Shown: positions 43,311 to 51,580 of the stretch, one piece after another
Layout: each line of letters starts with the position of its first letter
Numbering within the stretch: position 1 is the first letter of the stretch
NCBI RefSeq assembly: GCF_018603905.1
Contig: NZ_JAHFZZ010000004.1
Coordinates: 62,001 to 126,000, forward strand
Length of the DNA: 64,000 bases
Direction: 5' to 3'
Source: Nonomuraea sp. NEAU-A123
Lineage (GTDB): Bacteria > Actinomycetota > Actinomycetes > Streptosporangiales > Streptosporangiaceae
Position numbers and translations under genes: made by a program
Notes under the pieces: model-generated
What the model was told of the DNA's origin: nothing
Database searches by the model: none
What the model saw: the letters and a program-made list of their open reading frames with translations, nothing else

Positions 43311-45188
43311 ATGGACCGGTTCAGTCGCGCATTTCGTAGTCGAGTGAACGCCAAGCCACATGATCCGTACACGCTGCGCATGCCTACCGGCAGTCCCGGC
43401 GTGACCTGGCAGCTCCCGGAGGAGAGCGACCCCGCGACCGCCCTGCCGTGCGTGGTCCTCGTGGATCGTGCGGGGCTCGCCGAGTTCGCGGTGCTCCAGC
43501 GCGGGCTGCGCACGCTCGGCGTGCCGAGCGTGCGGGTCGACGCCGGGTCGATCAGCGGCCTGCGGATCATCACCCAGCTCGACGACGGCTCGCTGACACT
43601 GAACGGGCGCCGCATCATCCCCACCGTCACCTGGGTACGGCACTTCTCGCCGCGGGCCGTGCAGGGAGGGAACGGCTCGGCGCCGTCCCTGTTCCGGGCC
43701 GACTCGTGGGGCGCTTTCATCGACCAGTTGTCGTCGCTGTCAGCCGCCCGGCTGCCCGGCGGCCGTGACCTGGGGCGGCTGGTTCAATTGGACGGCGCGG
43801 CACAGGCAGGGGTCCGTACCCCACGAACGATCGCCACGACCGACGTGGGGGCGGCGAGCGCGGCGCTGGCCAGCGACCGGATCATCGTCAAGGCCCTCGA
43901 CCGGCATTTCGTCGAGACCGAACCGGGCACCCTGCACGGGGTCTTCCCGGAGATCGTGGACGGCGTCGTGGCCAGCAGCCTGCCTGCGCGCGACGCGCCC
44001 ATGATCGTCCAGGAATACGTCGACCACTGGGCGGAGCTGCGCGTCTACTTCGTGGACGGCGAGATCCGGGCCTTCCGCGTCGGCAAGCCATCGCCCGAGG
44101 CGATCTGGTGCGACGCGGCGTCGGTCACGGTCTCTCCGGTGGCGGCGCCGGAGGCCGTGGTGGAGGCGGTGCACCGGCTCGCCGGGATCTGGGGTCTGCG
44201 CTACGGCGCCTTCGACTTCCTGCTGACCAGGCAAGGACCGGTCTTCCTCGAAGTCAATCGCGACGGCGACTGGCGGTGGTTCGAAGCGAAGGCCGGCGTC
44301 GACGACGTCTCCATCGCGACGCTTTCCACGGTGCGTACGCTCCACCGCCAGGTGGCCAAGGCGGGTTCGGCGACGATCGATCTGGCCGGATTCCTGGCGC
44401 TGGGCACCGACCGGATCGAGCGGGCGAAAGTCGTGACCCCGCGCTTGGACGCCCGCGTGCTCGGCGCGCTCGAGGTGCGGGTGGACGGCACGATCGTGCA
44501 CGTCAGCGCCAGGAAGGCCCGGCTTCTGGCCGCGATCCTGCTCTCCCGCCCGAATCAGGTGGTCCCGACGGACCAGTTGATCGATTCCTTGTGGGGAGAA
44601 CGACCACCCCCCTCGGCACGCAAGAACCTCCAGGTCTACGTCTCGGTGCTGCGGAGGAGGTTCGGAGATCGGATCTCCTACCAAGGCTGGGGATACCGTC
44701 TCGACGCCGGGCCGGACGAACTCGATCTCCTCGAGTTCCGGCGGCTGGCCGGCGCCGGCCGGGACATGCGGCGCAGAGGCGACGCCGATGCCGCGTTGAC
44801 CGTGCTCGATGACGCCCTGCGCCTGTGGGGTGGTCAGCCGCTCGCGGAGTTCTCGGGGGTCGCCCTGGTCGATGAGGCGGTCGGCAGATTCACCGACCTG
44901 TACCTCACGGTCAATGAGGACTGGGCGGAACTCGCGATCGAGCGGGGCAGCCACATCGAGGTGCTGAACAGGCTCGACGACCTGGTGCCCTTCTTCCCCG
45001 CGCGTGAGCGGCTCGTGGCGGCGAGGATGACCGCTCTCGCCGGTTGCGGCCGTGCGCCGGAGGCGCTCTCGCAGTTCGAGACCGTACGCCGGCATCTCGT
45101 GGCCGAACTCGGCATGGACCCCAGCCCCGTACTCAGGAACCTCTACGAGGAGATTTTCCACGGGCAGCTCGCCAGGGCCGATCCATAA
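43311..45188 (+). CDS. ATP-grasp (graspetide-synthetase-like) domain fused to SARP regulator
   Basis: A 625-aa fusion. Residues about 25-365 form an ATP-grasp protein of the MvdD/TgmB type: a pre-domain with TVTWVRHFSPRAV (family WYRRP-like motif), nucleotide-binding RIIVKALDRHFVE, MIVQEYVDHWAELRVYFVDG, and the metal site VFLEVNRDGDWRW with Glu and Asn kept. Residues about 380-625 are a SARP: an OmpR-like DNA-binding domain (LGALEVRVDGTIVHVSARKA, then LLSRPNQVVPTDQLIDSLWG) and a BTAD domain. SARPs activate antibiotic clusters. The frame opens at 43215 inside the operator; ATG 43311 is preferred. It is divergent from the ABC operon and is the likely activator of both module-bearing promoters. 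Confidence 0.85.
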   Translation: MDRFSRAFRSRVNAKPHDPYTLRMPTGSPGVTWQLPEESDPATALPCVVLVDRAGLAEFAVLQRGLRTLGVPSVRVDAGSISGLRIITQLDDGSLTLNGRRIIPTVTWVRHFSPRAVQGGNGSAPSLFRADSWGAFIDQLSSLSAARLPGGRDLGRLVQLDGAAQAGVRTPRTIATTDVGAASAALASDRIIVKALDRHFVETEPGTLHGVFPEIVDGVVASSLPARDAPMIVQEYVDHWAELRVYFVDGEIRAFRVGKPSPEAIWCDAASVTVSPVAAPEAVVEAVHRLAGIWGLRYGAFDFLLTRQGPVFLEVNRDGDWRWFEAKAGVDDVSIATLSTVRTLHRQVAKAGSATIDLAGFLALGTDRIERAKVVTPRLDARVLGALEVRVDGTIVHVSARKARLLAAILLSRPNQVVPTDQLIDSLWGERPPPSARKNLQVYVSVLRRRFGDRISYQGWGYRLDAGPDELDLLEFRRLAGAGRDMRRRGDADAALTVLDDALRLWGGQPLAEFSGVALVDEAVGRFTDLYLTVNEDWAELAIERGSHIEVLNRLDDLVPFFPARERLVAARMTALAGCGRAPEALSQFETVRRHLVAELGMDPSPVLRNLYEEIFHGQLARADP

Positions 45189-45194
45189 CCGGTC

Positions 45195-45213
45195 GTATGG
45201 TCCGGCCATACCG
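45195..45213 (+). terminator. Weak hairpin after the ATP-grasp-SARP gene
   Basis: GTATGG-TCCGG-CCATAC lies 10 bp after the stop codon of the fusion gene; modest stem, no T run. Confidence 0.35.
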
Positions 45214-45299
45214 CTGATTAAGCAGACGCTTCTAGCTTGCACACAGAGGCGCTTCCACCAGGGGCGCCTCCGCCAAGGCGATCCGAACCGGGACTTGCT

Positions 45300-45551
45300 A
45301 TGGATCTTGTTTCCGACGATCTGACAAATGATCGCGACACGTGGCTGATCATCCTGCTGGCCAGGGGACATACGACGACAAGAATCGCCCGCGAGATGAA
45401 CCTCAGCAGATACACGGTGGCAGAGCGGATCAGCAAGCTCCTCGACCGATTCGCCTGCAGCAACCGGAGCCAGCTCGTGGCCTACTCCTACGCCCACAAG
45501 CTCCTGGACGTCGGCATCTGGCCGCCCGGCGCCTCCGACACCGCCGGCTGA
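45300..45551 (+). CDS. Small LuxR-type helix-turn-helix protein
   Basis: An 83-aa protein that is little more than a LuxR/GerE DNA-binding domain (LARGHTTTRIAREMNLSRYT, then VAERISKLLDRFACSNRSQL). It has no sensor or receiver part. The ATG at 45300 gives this form; a start at 45237 would add 21 residues. It lies 110 bp behind the ATP-grasp-SARP gene and marks the probable edge of the peptide cluster. Confidence 0.75.
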   Translation: MDLVSDDLTNDRDTWLIILLARGHTTTRIAREMNLSRYTVAERISKLLDRFACSNRSQLVAYSYAHKLLDVGIWPPGASDTAG

Positions 45552-45599
45552 CTTCCACTCGCCTCGGCGATTGCACGAGTTCTTTGCTAAACCTGCCAT

Positions 45600-46379
45600 A
45601 TGCACATGGATCAGCCGGTCGGGGAGTCGCTGCGGGACTGGCGGCAGCGGCGCGGGCTCAGCCAGCTTGCCCTGGCCCTCCAGGCCGACGTGTCCGCGCG
45701 GCACGTCAGCTTCGTCGAGACCGGGCGGACGATTCCCAGCCGGTCCATGGTGCTGCGGCTGGCCGAGCAGCTCGACGTCCCGCTGCGGGCACGCAACCGG
45801 CTGCTGATCGCGGCCGGGTACGCACCCATCTATCCCGAACGCCCGCTTGACGCTCCCGACCTGGGTAAGGCGTACGAGGCGCTCCAGCAGATCCTGCGCG
45901 GGCACGAGCCGTATCCGGCGCTGGCCCTGGACCGCCACTGGAACCTGTTGCTGGCCAACGACGCCATGAACGTCTTCCTCGACGACGTGGACCCGGCCCT
46001 GCTGGAGCCGCCGGTGAACATGATGCGGCTGGGGCTGCATCCGGACGGGTTCGCGCCGCGGGTTCAGAACCTGGCGCAGGTCCGCGCGTTCTTGCTGCCA
46101 CGCCTCGCCAGGCAGGTCGCCGCTACGGGGGATCCGGAGCTGAGCGCGCTCTACGAGGAACTGCTGGCCTATGGAGACGATGAGGAGGCGCCGCTGCCCG
46201 ACCCCGCCGACATCGCGCTGCCCGTACGGATCACGCACCGCGGGGACGAGCTCTGCTTCTTCAGCACGATCACGACGTTCGGCGCGGCGTTCGACATCAC
46301 GCTCGAAGGGGTCGCCGTCGAGGCGTACTTCCCGGCCGACGAGGAGACCACGCGGCTGGTCGGGGATCTTCGCCGCTGA
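45600..46379 (+). CDS. XRE-family regulator with MmyB-like ligand domain
   Basis: A 259-aa regulator. The N-terminal helix-turn-helix (LRDWRQRRGLSQLALALQAD, then VSARHVSFVETGRTIPSRS) is XRE-type; the C-terminal part (ALALDRHWNLLLANDAMNVF) is the MmyB-like ligand-binding domain common in actinomycetes. It ends by overlapping the DHFR-like fragment by one base. A second ATG at 45606 is possible. Confidence 0.85.
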   Translation: MHMDQPVGESLRDWRQRRGLSQLALALQADVSARHVSFVETGRTIPSRSMVLRLAEQLDVPLRARNRLLIAAGYAPIYPERPLDAPDLGKAYEALQQILRGHEPYPALALDRHWNLLLANDAMNVFLDDVDPALLEPPVNMMRLGLHPDGFAPRVQNLAQVRAFLLPRLARQVAATGDPELSALYEELLAYGDDEEAPLPDPADIALPVRITHRGDELCFFSTITTFGAAFDITLEGVAVEAYFPADEETTRLVGDLRR

Positions 46380-46597
46380 TGCCGCAGGTCCTGCTCGGAC
46401 GCAAGAACTATGAGGGATTCGGCGGCTTCTGGCCGTCGGTCGCCAAGGACGACGCGGCCGACCCCCGGGACCGGTCCTTCTCCGAGTGGCTCAACGCGGT
46501 GGAGAAGGTGGTGTTCTCCTCGACGCTCAAGGAGGCGCCATGGGAGAACAGCCGCATCGTCGACGCCGCCCTGTTCTACGACCGGATCCGCGTCTGA
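46379..46597 (+). pseudogene. N-terminal fragment of a DHFR/RibD-C-like reductase
   Basis: A 72-aa open frame: VLLGRKNYEGFGGFWPSVAK, FSEWLNAVEKVVFSSTLKEA, PWENSRIV. This is the central part of the dihydrofolate-reductase-like family. Both the usual first strand and the C-terminal half (KGDVAEEV...GGDLLIYG) are missing. A C-terminal fragment of the same family is at 4787-4893. Confidence 0.6.
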
Positions 46598-46599
46598 CG

Positions 46600-47241
46600 T
46601 CAGTACGCGGCGGTGAACCTGACCCGGTGATGCCTGGGCCGTTCCGCCTCGTCCAGCAGCACCACCGCGAGGTCCTCCATGGAGATCGCCGAGTGCCCGT
46701 CGGCGTCCACGAGCAGCTCGTCGGTGCCCAGCCGGTAGGCGCCGGTACGCCCGCCCGGCGCCAGCAGCGCGGCCGGGCTCAGGTACGCCCAGTCCACGCC
46801 GGCCTCCGCACGGCAGGCTTCGAGCTGGCCGTTGCAGGCCAGCGCGATGGCGCGGTAGGCGTCGGACATGAAGCGCGGATCGTCGAGCACGGTACGGCCG
46901 CCGGAGCCGGGAACGGTCAGGCCGGCCGCCCCGCCGACGAGCAGCAGCCGGACGCCGGTCCCCGCGAGCCCGGCCAGCAGCGCCTTGGCGGTCGTGACGA
47001 GGTCGTGCTCGCGGCCGGTGGCCGGGCGGGTCGCGCTGATCACGAGGTCCTGACCGGTGCTGAGCCTGGTCACGTCCTCGACCTGCGCGGCGTCGCCGAC
47101 CTGGGGACGGGCGCCGGGGTGCAGCGAAGGGACACGGGCCGGGTCGCGGACGACGGCGGTGACCTCGTGGCCGCGGGACAGCGCCTCGGCGACCACCCTA
47201 GCGCCGACGCTGCCCGCCGCTCCGAACACGGTGATGCGCAT
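46600..47241 (-). CDS. NAD(P)-binding NmrA/YwnB-like oxidoreductase
   Basis: A 213-aa atypical SDR. MRITVFGAAGSVGARVVAEA is the nucleotide-binding start with the GxxGxxG spacing of the NmrA/NAD(P)H-binding family. The role is unknown. It lies 25 bp downstream of the EamA transporter gene on the same strand. Confidence 0.83.
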   Translation of the reverse strand: MRITVFGAAGSVGARVVAEALSRGHEVTAVVRDPARVPSLHPGARPQVGDAAQVEDVTRLSTGQDLVISATRPATGREHDLVTTAKALLAGLAGTGVRLLLVGGAAGLTVPGSGGRTVLDDPRFMSDAYRAIALACNGQLEACRAEAGVDWAYLSPAALLAPGGRTGAYRLGTDELLVDADGHSAISMEDLAVVLLDEAERPRHHRVRFTAAY

Positions 47242-47266
47242 GGTTTCTCCTTGAGGGTCAGAGGGA

Positions 47267-48157
47267 TCAGTGCTGGTCAGCGGGGATCAGGCGGTCAGCG
47301 AGCGGGCGCGACTGCTTGGCCGGGCGGCGGCGCTGGGTCTGGGCCGTGATCAGGGCCGCCACGACGACGAGCCCGCCGACGACCTGGGCCACGCTGAGCG
47401 ACTGACCGAGGGCGAGCCAGCCCAGCGTGGTGGCGACCAGCGGGCTGAGCAGGCCGAGGAAGGTGACGTGCGTGGGGGACAGGGCGCGGATGCCGCGGAA
47501 CCACAGGGCATAGGCGACGGCCGAGCCGATGATGGCGAGGTAGGCGTACCCGGTCAGGTTCGCCGAGGTCAGTGTGGCGGGCGGCGGTCCCTCGACGAGG
47601 AGCGCCACCGGGAGCAGCAGCAGGCCACCGGCCACCAACTGCCAGCCGGTGGTCGCGAGCAGGGGCGCGGGTGAGGTCCACCGCTTGCTCAGGACCACTC
47701 CGGTGGCCATGACGACCGCGCCCCCGGCGGCGGCGGCGACGCCGATGGCGTCCAGCCGGGCGTCGGCCCGCAGGACCAGCAGGCTGACCCCGGCCACACC
47801 CGCCACGGCGGCGATCGCCGTACGCGCGGAGAAGCGCTCGCCGAGCAGGCCGGCGGACAGACCGGCGACCAGGAGGGGCTGCACCGCGCCGATGGTCGCG
47901 GCGACCCCGCCGGGCAGCCGGTAGGCGCCGATGAACAGCAACGCGAAGAACACCCCGATGTTGAGCGCGCCGAGCACCAGGGCGCGCCACCACCACACCC
48001 CCTTCGGCAGCCGCCGGGTGAGCACGACGAGCAGCAGCCCGGCGGGGAGGGCGCGGACGACCGCCGCCAGGAGAGGGCGGCCGGGTGGCAGCAGTTCGGT
48101 GGTGACGAGGTAGGTGGTCCCCCAGATGGCCGGGGCCAGCGCGGTCACCATGATCAT
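47267..48157 (-). CDS. EamA-family (DMT) transporter
   Basis: A 296-aa membrane protein with about ten hydrophobic segments and two repeated EamA halves, of the drug/metabolite transporter superfamily. ATG 48157 (MIMVTALAPAIWGTTYLVTT) is chosen; the frame runs on to 48196 without family similarity. Divergent MarR gene is the likely regulator. Confidence 0.86.
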   Translation of the reverse strand: MIMVTALAPAIWGTTYLVTTELLPPGRPLLAAVVRALPAGLLLVVLTRRLPKGVWWWRALVLGALNIGVFFALLFIGAYRLPGGVAATIGAVQPLLVAGLSAGLLGERFSARTAIAAVAGVAGVSLLVLRADARLDAIGVAAAAGGAVVMATGVVLSKRWTSPAPLLATTGWQLVAGGLLLLPVALLVEGPPPATLTSANLTGYAYLAIIGSAVAYALWFRGIRALSPTHVTFLGLLSPLVATTLGWLALGQSLSVAQVVGGLVVVAALITAQTQRRRPAKQSRPLADRLIPADQH

Positions 48158-48170
48158 GGCACGTCGATTT

Positions 48171-48223
48171 CTTAGCACTAAGACAATGTATCTCATCGCT
48201 AAGGTATTTGTCTCACCGCTAAG
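48171..48223. promoter_or_regulatory. Repeated CTAAG sites between EamA and MarR genes
   Basis: CTTAG-CA-CTAAG at 48171-48182, and two direct copies TCTCA(T/C)CGCTAAG at 48191-48203 and 48211-48223, exactly 20 bp apart. They fill the divergent promoter and fit MarR operators. Confidence 0.55.
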
Positions 48224-48231
48224 ATGAATGG

Positions 48232-48729
48232 GTGGCAGATCATGTTGACCGCGTGCTGGAGCAGTGGGCCGCGCAGCGCCCTGACGTCGAGGTGTCGCCG
48301 ATGGCGGTGATCGGGCGGTTGTCCCGCCTGTCGCGGCTGATCGGCCTGGAGCTGGGCCGTACGTTCAGCGCCCACGGGCTCGACTCGGCGTCGTTCGACG
48401 TGCTCGCCACGTTGCGGCGCAATGGACGGTCCTTGACCCCGGCCGAGCTCATGAAGTCGGCCATGGTCACCTCGGGGGCCATCACCCAGCGCCTGGACCG
48501 CCTCCAGGCCCGCGGCCTGGTGTCCCGTACACCCAGCGAGAAGGACGGGCGCGTCGTGCACGTCGCCCTCACCGACGAAGGGCGGGAACTGATCGACCGG
48601 GTGCTGCCCGACCACGTCGAGACCGAGCGCCGACTGCTCGCCGCACTCTCCGAGACCCGGCAGGCCGCCCTGGCCGCCGAACTCCGGGAGCTCCTGGAGT
48701 CGCTGGGCGACAGCGTGGAACCTACCTGA
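48232..48729 (+). CDS. MarR-family transcriptional regulator
   Basis: A 165-aa winged-helix regulator (SPMAVIGRLSRLSRLIGLEL, MVTSGAITQRLDRLQARGLV, PSEKDGRVVHVALTDEGREL). The GTG start lies right behind the repeated CTAAG sites. It probably represses itself and the divergent EamA transporter. Confidence 0.9.
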   Translation: MADHVDRVLEQWAAQRPDVEVSPMAVIGRLSRLSRLIGLELGRTFSAHGLDSASFDVLATLRRNGRSLTPAELMKSAMVTSGAITQRLDRLQARGLVSRTPSEKDGRVVHVALTDEGRELIDRVLPDHVETERRLLAALSETRQAALAAELRELLESLGDSVEPT

Positions 48730-48740
48730 TCGAAGATCGG

Positions 48741-49565
48741 TCAGACGGGCGGGACGAGGGTGAAGTAACGGTCGAGCACGGCCCGGTCGCCACGCACGTC
48801 CATCCGCTCGGGCGGGACACGCTGCCAGAGGAACAGCATGAGGTCCGACGCGGTCCCGGCCACCTCGACGTCGCAGTCGCCGGTCCCCGCGCCGGCCACC
48901 TCGGCGTCGCGGCCGTCCTCCTCGTTCTCCTGGGTCACCTTCACGGCCGGTCCGTCGAAGCGGACCGTCCACCGTGCCGGGCCGTCGGTCTGCCGGAAGC
49001 CGTACGACTCGCCCGCTCCGGGCGGCGCCGCGGTCCAGGCACGCCGGGCCGGGGCCATCACCTCGAACGTCTGCCCCACCGCGTCGGCCGCCAGCTCGGC
49101 GTCCATCGGCCCGGCGGTCCCCGCTACGCCCTCGGCGTCCCAGCGGTGGACGGCCGCCTCGATGCTCTGCATGCGCACCCAGAACCGGACACGCTGCTCG
49201 CCGGACCACGTCCACACCGGCATGTTCGGATCGGTGGTGGCGAACAGGGACTCCAACCTGGCGGCCCCCTCCGCGAACCAGTCGGCCAGACCGGCCGGCA
49301 GCGGCCCGGTCGCCGGTGCGTGCGCCGGATCCGGCCAGCCTGCTGACTCGGCTGGCAGCCCGAGGAAGGACAGGTCCGAGGGGTCCGGCTGTTCGGTGAG
49401 ACGGTCGCCGATGACCCACGCGAGGTAGCGGTGCACACCGCCCAGATGCATGACGAGATCGGGCACGCCCCAGCCCGGGCAGGACGGCACCAGACCGGAT
49501 CCCGCGGCCCGGACCGCCGCCTCGAACGCGCGGATCTCGCGGCCGAAGTGGGAGAGATGATCCAT
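48741..49565 (-). CDS. Maleylpyruvate isomerase-family (DinB-like) protein
   Basis: A 274-aa protein of the actinobacterial mycothiol-dependent maleylpyruvate isomerase-like family: LVPSCPGWGVPDLVMHLGGV at the N-terminus and EAAVHRWDAEG with metal-ligand His residues. The true substrate is unknown in most members. ATG 49565 is chosen over the longer frame. Confidence 0.82.
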   Translation of the reverse strand: MDHLSHFGREIRAFEAAVRAAGSGLVPSCPGWGVPDLVMHLGGVHRYLAWVIGDRLTEQPDPSDLSFLGLPAESAGWPDPAHAPATGPLPAGLADWFAEGAARLESLFATTDPNMPVWTWSGEQRVRFWVRMQSIEAAVHRWDAEGVAGTAGPMDAELAADAVGQTFEVMAPARRAWTAAPPGAGESYGFRQTDGPARWTVRFDGPAVKVTQENEEDGRDAEVAGAGTGDCDVEVAGTASDLMLFLWQRVPPERMDVRGDRAVLDRYFTLVPPV

Positions 49566-49625
49566 GCCCTCACTCTGCCAGCCCCGCTCGGCGTCCGCCG
49601 GTTCTGAGGGCCTAGCCTGGTCAGA

Positions 49626-51038
49626 ATGAGATTCGGCGGGACGCTGGCGGTGCTTCTGTCGGCGTGGTTCATGGCCCAGTTCGACTTCTTCGTGGTCAAC
49701 GTGGCGGCCCCGTCGTTCGAACGCGAACTGCACGCGAGCCCCGCGGCACTGGAGCTCATCGTGGGCGGTTACGCCTTCACCTACGCGGCGGGCATGATCA
49801 CCGGCGGGCGGCTCGGCGACCGGTACGGCTACCGGCGGATGTTCATCGGCGGCGTGATCGCGTTCACGATCGCGTCGTTACTCTGCGGGATCGCGCTGAA
49901 CCCGGCCCAGCTCGTGGCCGCCCGGCTGCTGCAGGGGCTGGCCGGCGCGGCGATGGTGCCACAGGTGCTCGCCATGATCTCCGCGGCCTTCCCGCCGGAC
50001 GAGCGGCGCCGCGCCGTGGGCTGGTACGGCGCGGCCGGCGGGCTCGGCTCGATCGCCGGGCAGGTGCTGGGCGGGCTGCTGCTGTCGGCCGACCTGTTCG
50101 GGCTCGGCTGGCGAGTGATCTTCCTGATCAACCTGCCCGTCGGCCTGGTCGTGGTCCCGCTGGCCGCCTGGCTGCTGCCCAGGGTCGAGCCGGCTAGGCG
50201 GTCGCGACTGGACCTGCTCGGCGCCGCCGGTCTGGCGGCCGGTCTGGCGCTGATCCTGGTGCCGCTGGGCCTCGGCAACAGCGCGGGCTGGCCCGCGTGG
50301 ACGTGGATCTGCATGGGCGCGAGCGTGCCCGTCCTCGTTCTGACCGGTCGCTGGCAGTACGTGCTCGGCAGGCGCGGCGGGCAGCCGGTGCTGGACCTGG
50401 CTCTGCTGAAGGTGCACTCCTATCTGGCGGGCGTCGGCGCGATCACCGCGTTCATGGCGTACTTCGCGTCGTTCATGTTCACGCTCACGCTGCTGCTCCA
50501 GGGCGGACTGCGGCTCACCGCGTTCCAGGCCGGGCTGGCGTTCGCGCCGATGGGCGTGCTGTTCACGATCAGCTCGCTGCTGGGCACCCGCCTGGTCAGG
50601 AGGTACGGCCTGAAGGTCGTCATGATCGGTGGAGCCGTGACCGCGTCGGGCCTGACGCTGCTGCTGTGCACGGCACCGGCCGGGCTGCCGTGGATCATGG
50701 CCTCGCTCGTGCTCGTGGGACTCGGCAACGGCCTGGTGATCCCGCAGCTCATCGGGGCGGCCCTGGTGGAGGTCGCGCCGCACCAGGCGGGCATCGGCTC
50801 GGGGTTCCTCAGTACGGCCCAGCAGTTCGGGGGCTCGGGCGGGGTCGCCGTGATCGGCGCGGTCTACTTCGCGGCCGCGGCGGCCGGCGACCATATCGGC
50901 GCGATCCGCTCGTCGGCCGCCATCGACCTGGCGCTCATCCTCGCCGTGGTCGCGGTGGTCGACTACAACAGGCGGCGCGCTATCCGGCGGAGGGAGCAGG
51001 CAGCGACGTCCCGTACAGCCGCGACACCCGGAGCCTGA
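49626..51038 (+). CDS. MFS transporter (DHA2-like)
   Basis: A 470-aa major facilitator protein with about 14 hydrophobic segments (FFVVNVAAPSFERELHAS, ARLLQGLAGAAMVPQVLAMI). Probably a drug exporter. Its last 59 bp overlap the convergent PPOX gene. Confidence 0.86.
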   Translation: MRFGGTLAVLLSAWFMAQFDFFVVNVAAPSFERELHASPAALELIVGGYAFTYAAGMITGGRLGDRYGYRRMFIGGVIAFTIASLLCGIALNPAQLVAARLLQGLAGAAMVPQVLAMISAAFPPDERRRAVGWYGAAGGLGSIAGQVLGGLLLSADLFGLGWRVIFLINLPVGLVVVPLAAWLLPRVEPARRSRLDLLGAAGLAAGLALILVPLGLGNSAGWPAWTWICMGASVPVLVLTGRWQYVLGRRGGQPVLDLALLKVHSYLAGVGAITAFMAYFASFMFTLTLLLQGGLRLTAFQAGLAFAPMGVLFTISSLLGTRLVRRYGLKVVMIGGAVTASGLTLLLCTAPAGLPWIMASLVLVGLGNGLVIPQLIGAALVEVAPHQAGIGSGFLSTAQQFGGSGGVAVIGAVYFAAAAAGDHIGAIRSSAAIDLALILAVVAVVDYNRRRAIRRREQAATSRTAATPGA

Positions 51039-51474
51039 TCACCAGCCGCTTGTCCGCGACCACCTGCCCCAGGAACGCGGCCTGGGCGCCCGGGTCGGCG
51101 TAGCCCCCCGACTGCATGGCCAGCAGTTCCCGGCCGACCTCGTCGCCGGGTTCGACGCTCACCGGTGACAGCTCGGCCAGGCCCTCGGCCACGGCGTACG
51201 ACCAGAAGTCGTCGCTGGCCACGTACAGTGCGGCTCGTGGGTCCTTGTGCAGTTGGCGCACCTTCGGCCGGCCGTCGACCGTTGCGACGCGCACCACCCG
51301 CTGGGCGGGGTCCCAGGCGTACACGACGGTGGACACATGCGGGTGGCCGTTGCCGCCCCGCGTCGCCAGCGCGCCGAAGCGTTGCCTGCTGAGCAGGTGT
51401 GACAGGTCCTCGTCCGGCAGGCCGCTGGGGCCGAGCCCCGCGCCGGGACCGTAGGCGGCCTGGTCCTCGGCCAA
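50980..51474 (-). CDS. PPOX-class F420/FMN-binding protein
   Basis: A 164-aa split-barrel flavin/deazaflavin-binding protein (FGALATRGGNGHPHVSTVVY, PKVRQLHKDPRAALYV) of the family that includes F420-dependent reductases of actinomycetes. The cofactor is not certain. Confidence 0.83.
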   Translation of the reverse strand: MAEDQAAYGPGAGLGPSGLPDEDLSHLLSRQRFGALATRGGNGHPHVSTVVYAWDPAQRVVRVATVDGRPKVRQLHKDPRAALYVASDDFWSYAVAEGLAELSPVSVEPGDEVGRELLAMQSGGYADPGAQAAFLGQVVADKRLVIRLRVSRLYGTSLPAPSAG

Positions 51475-51580
51475 TTCATTCTCCTTTGCCCTGTTGTCGG
51501 AACCTTACCGAAGGGAAGGGAGAGGAGCGAAGCGCCGTGTCCGCCCTATGCCGAAATATCATCCAATGTAGGTTGCTGAC

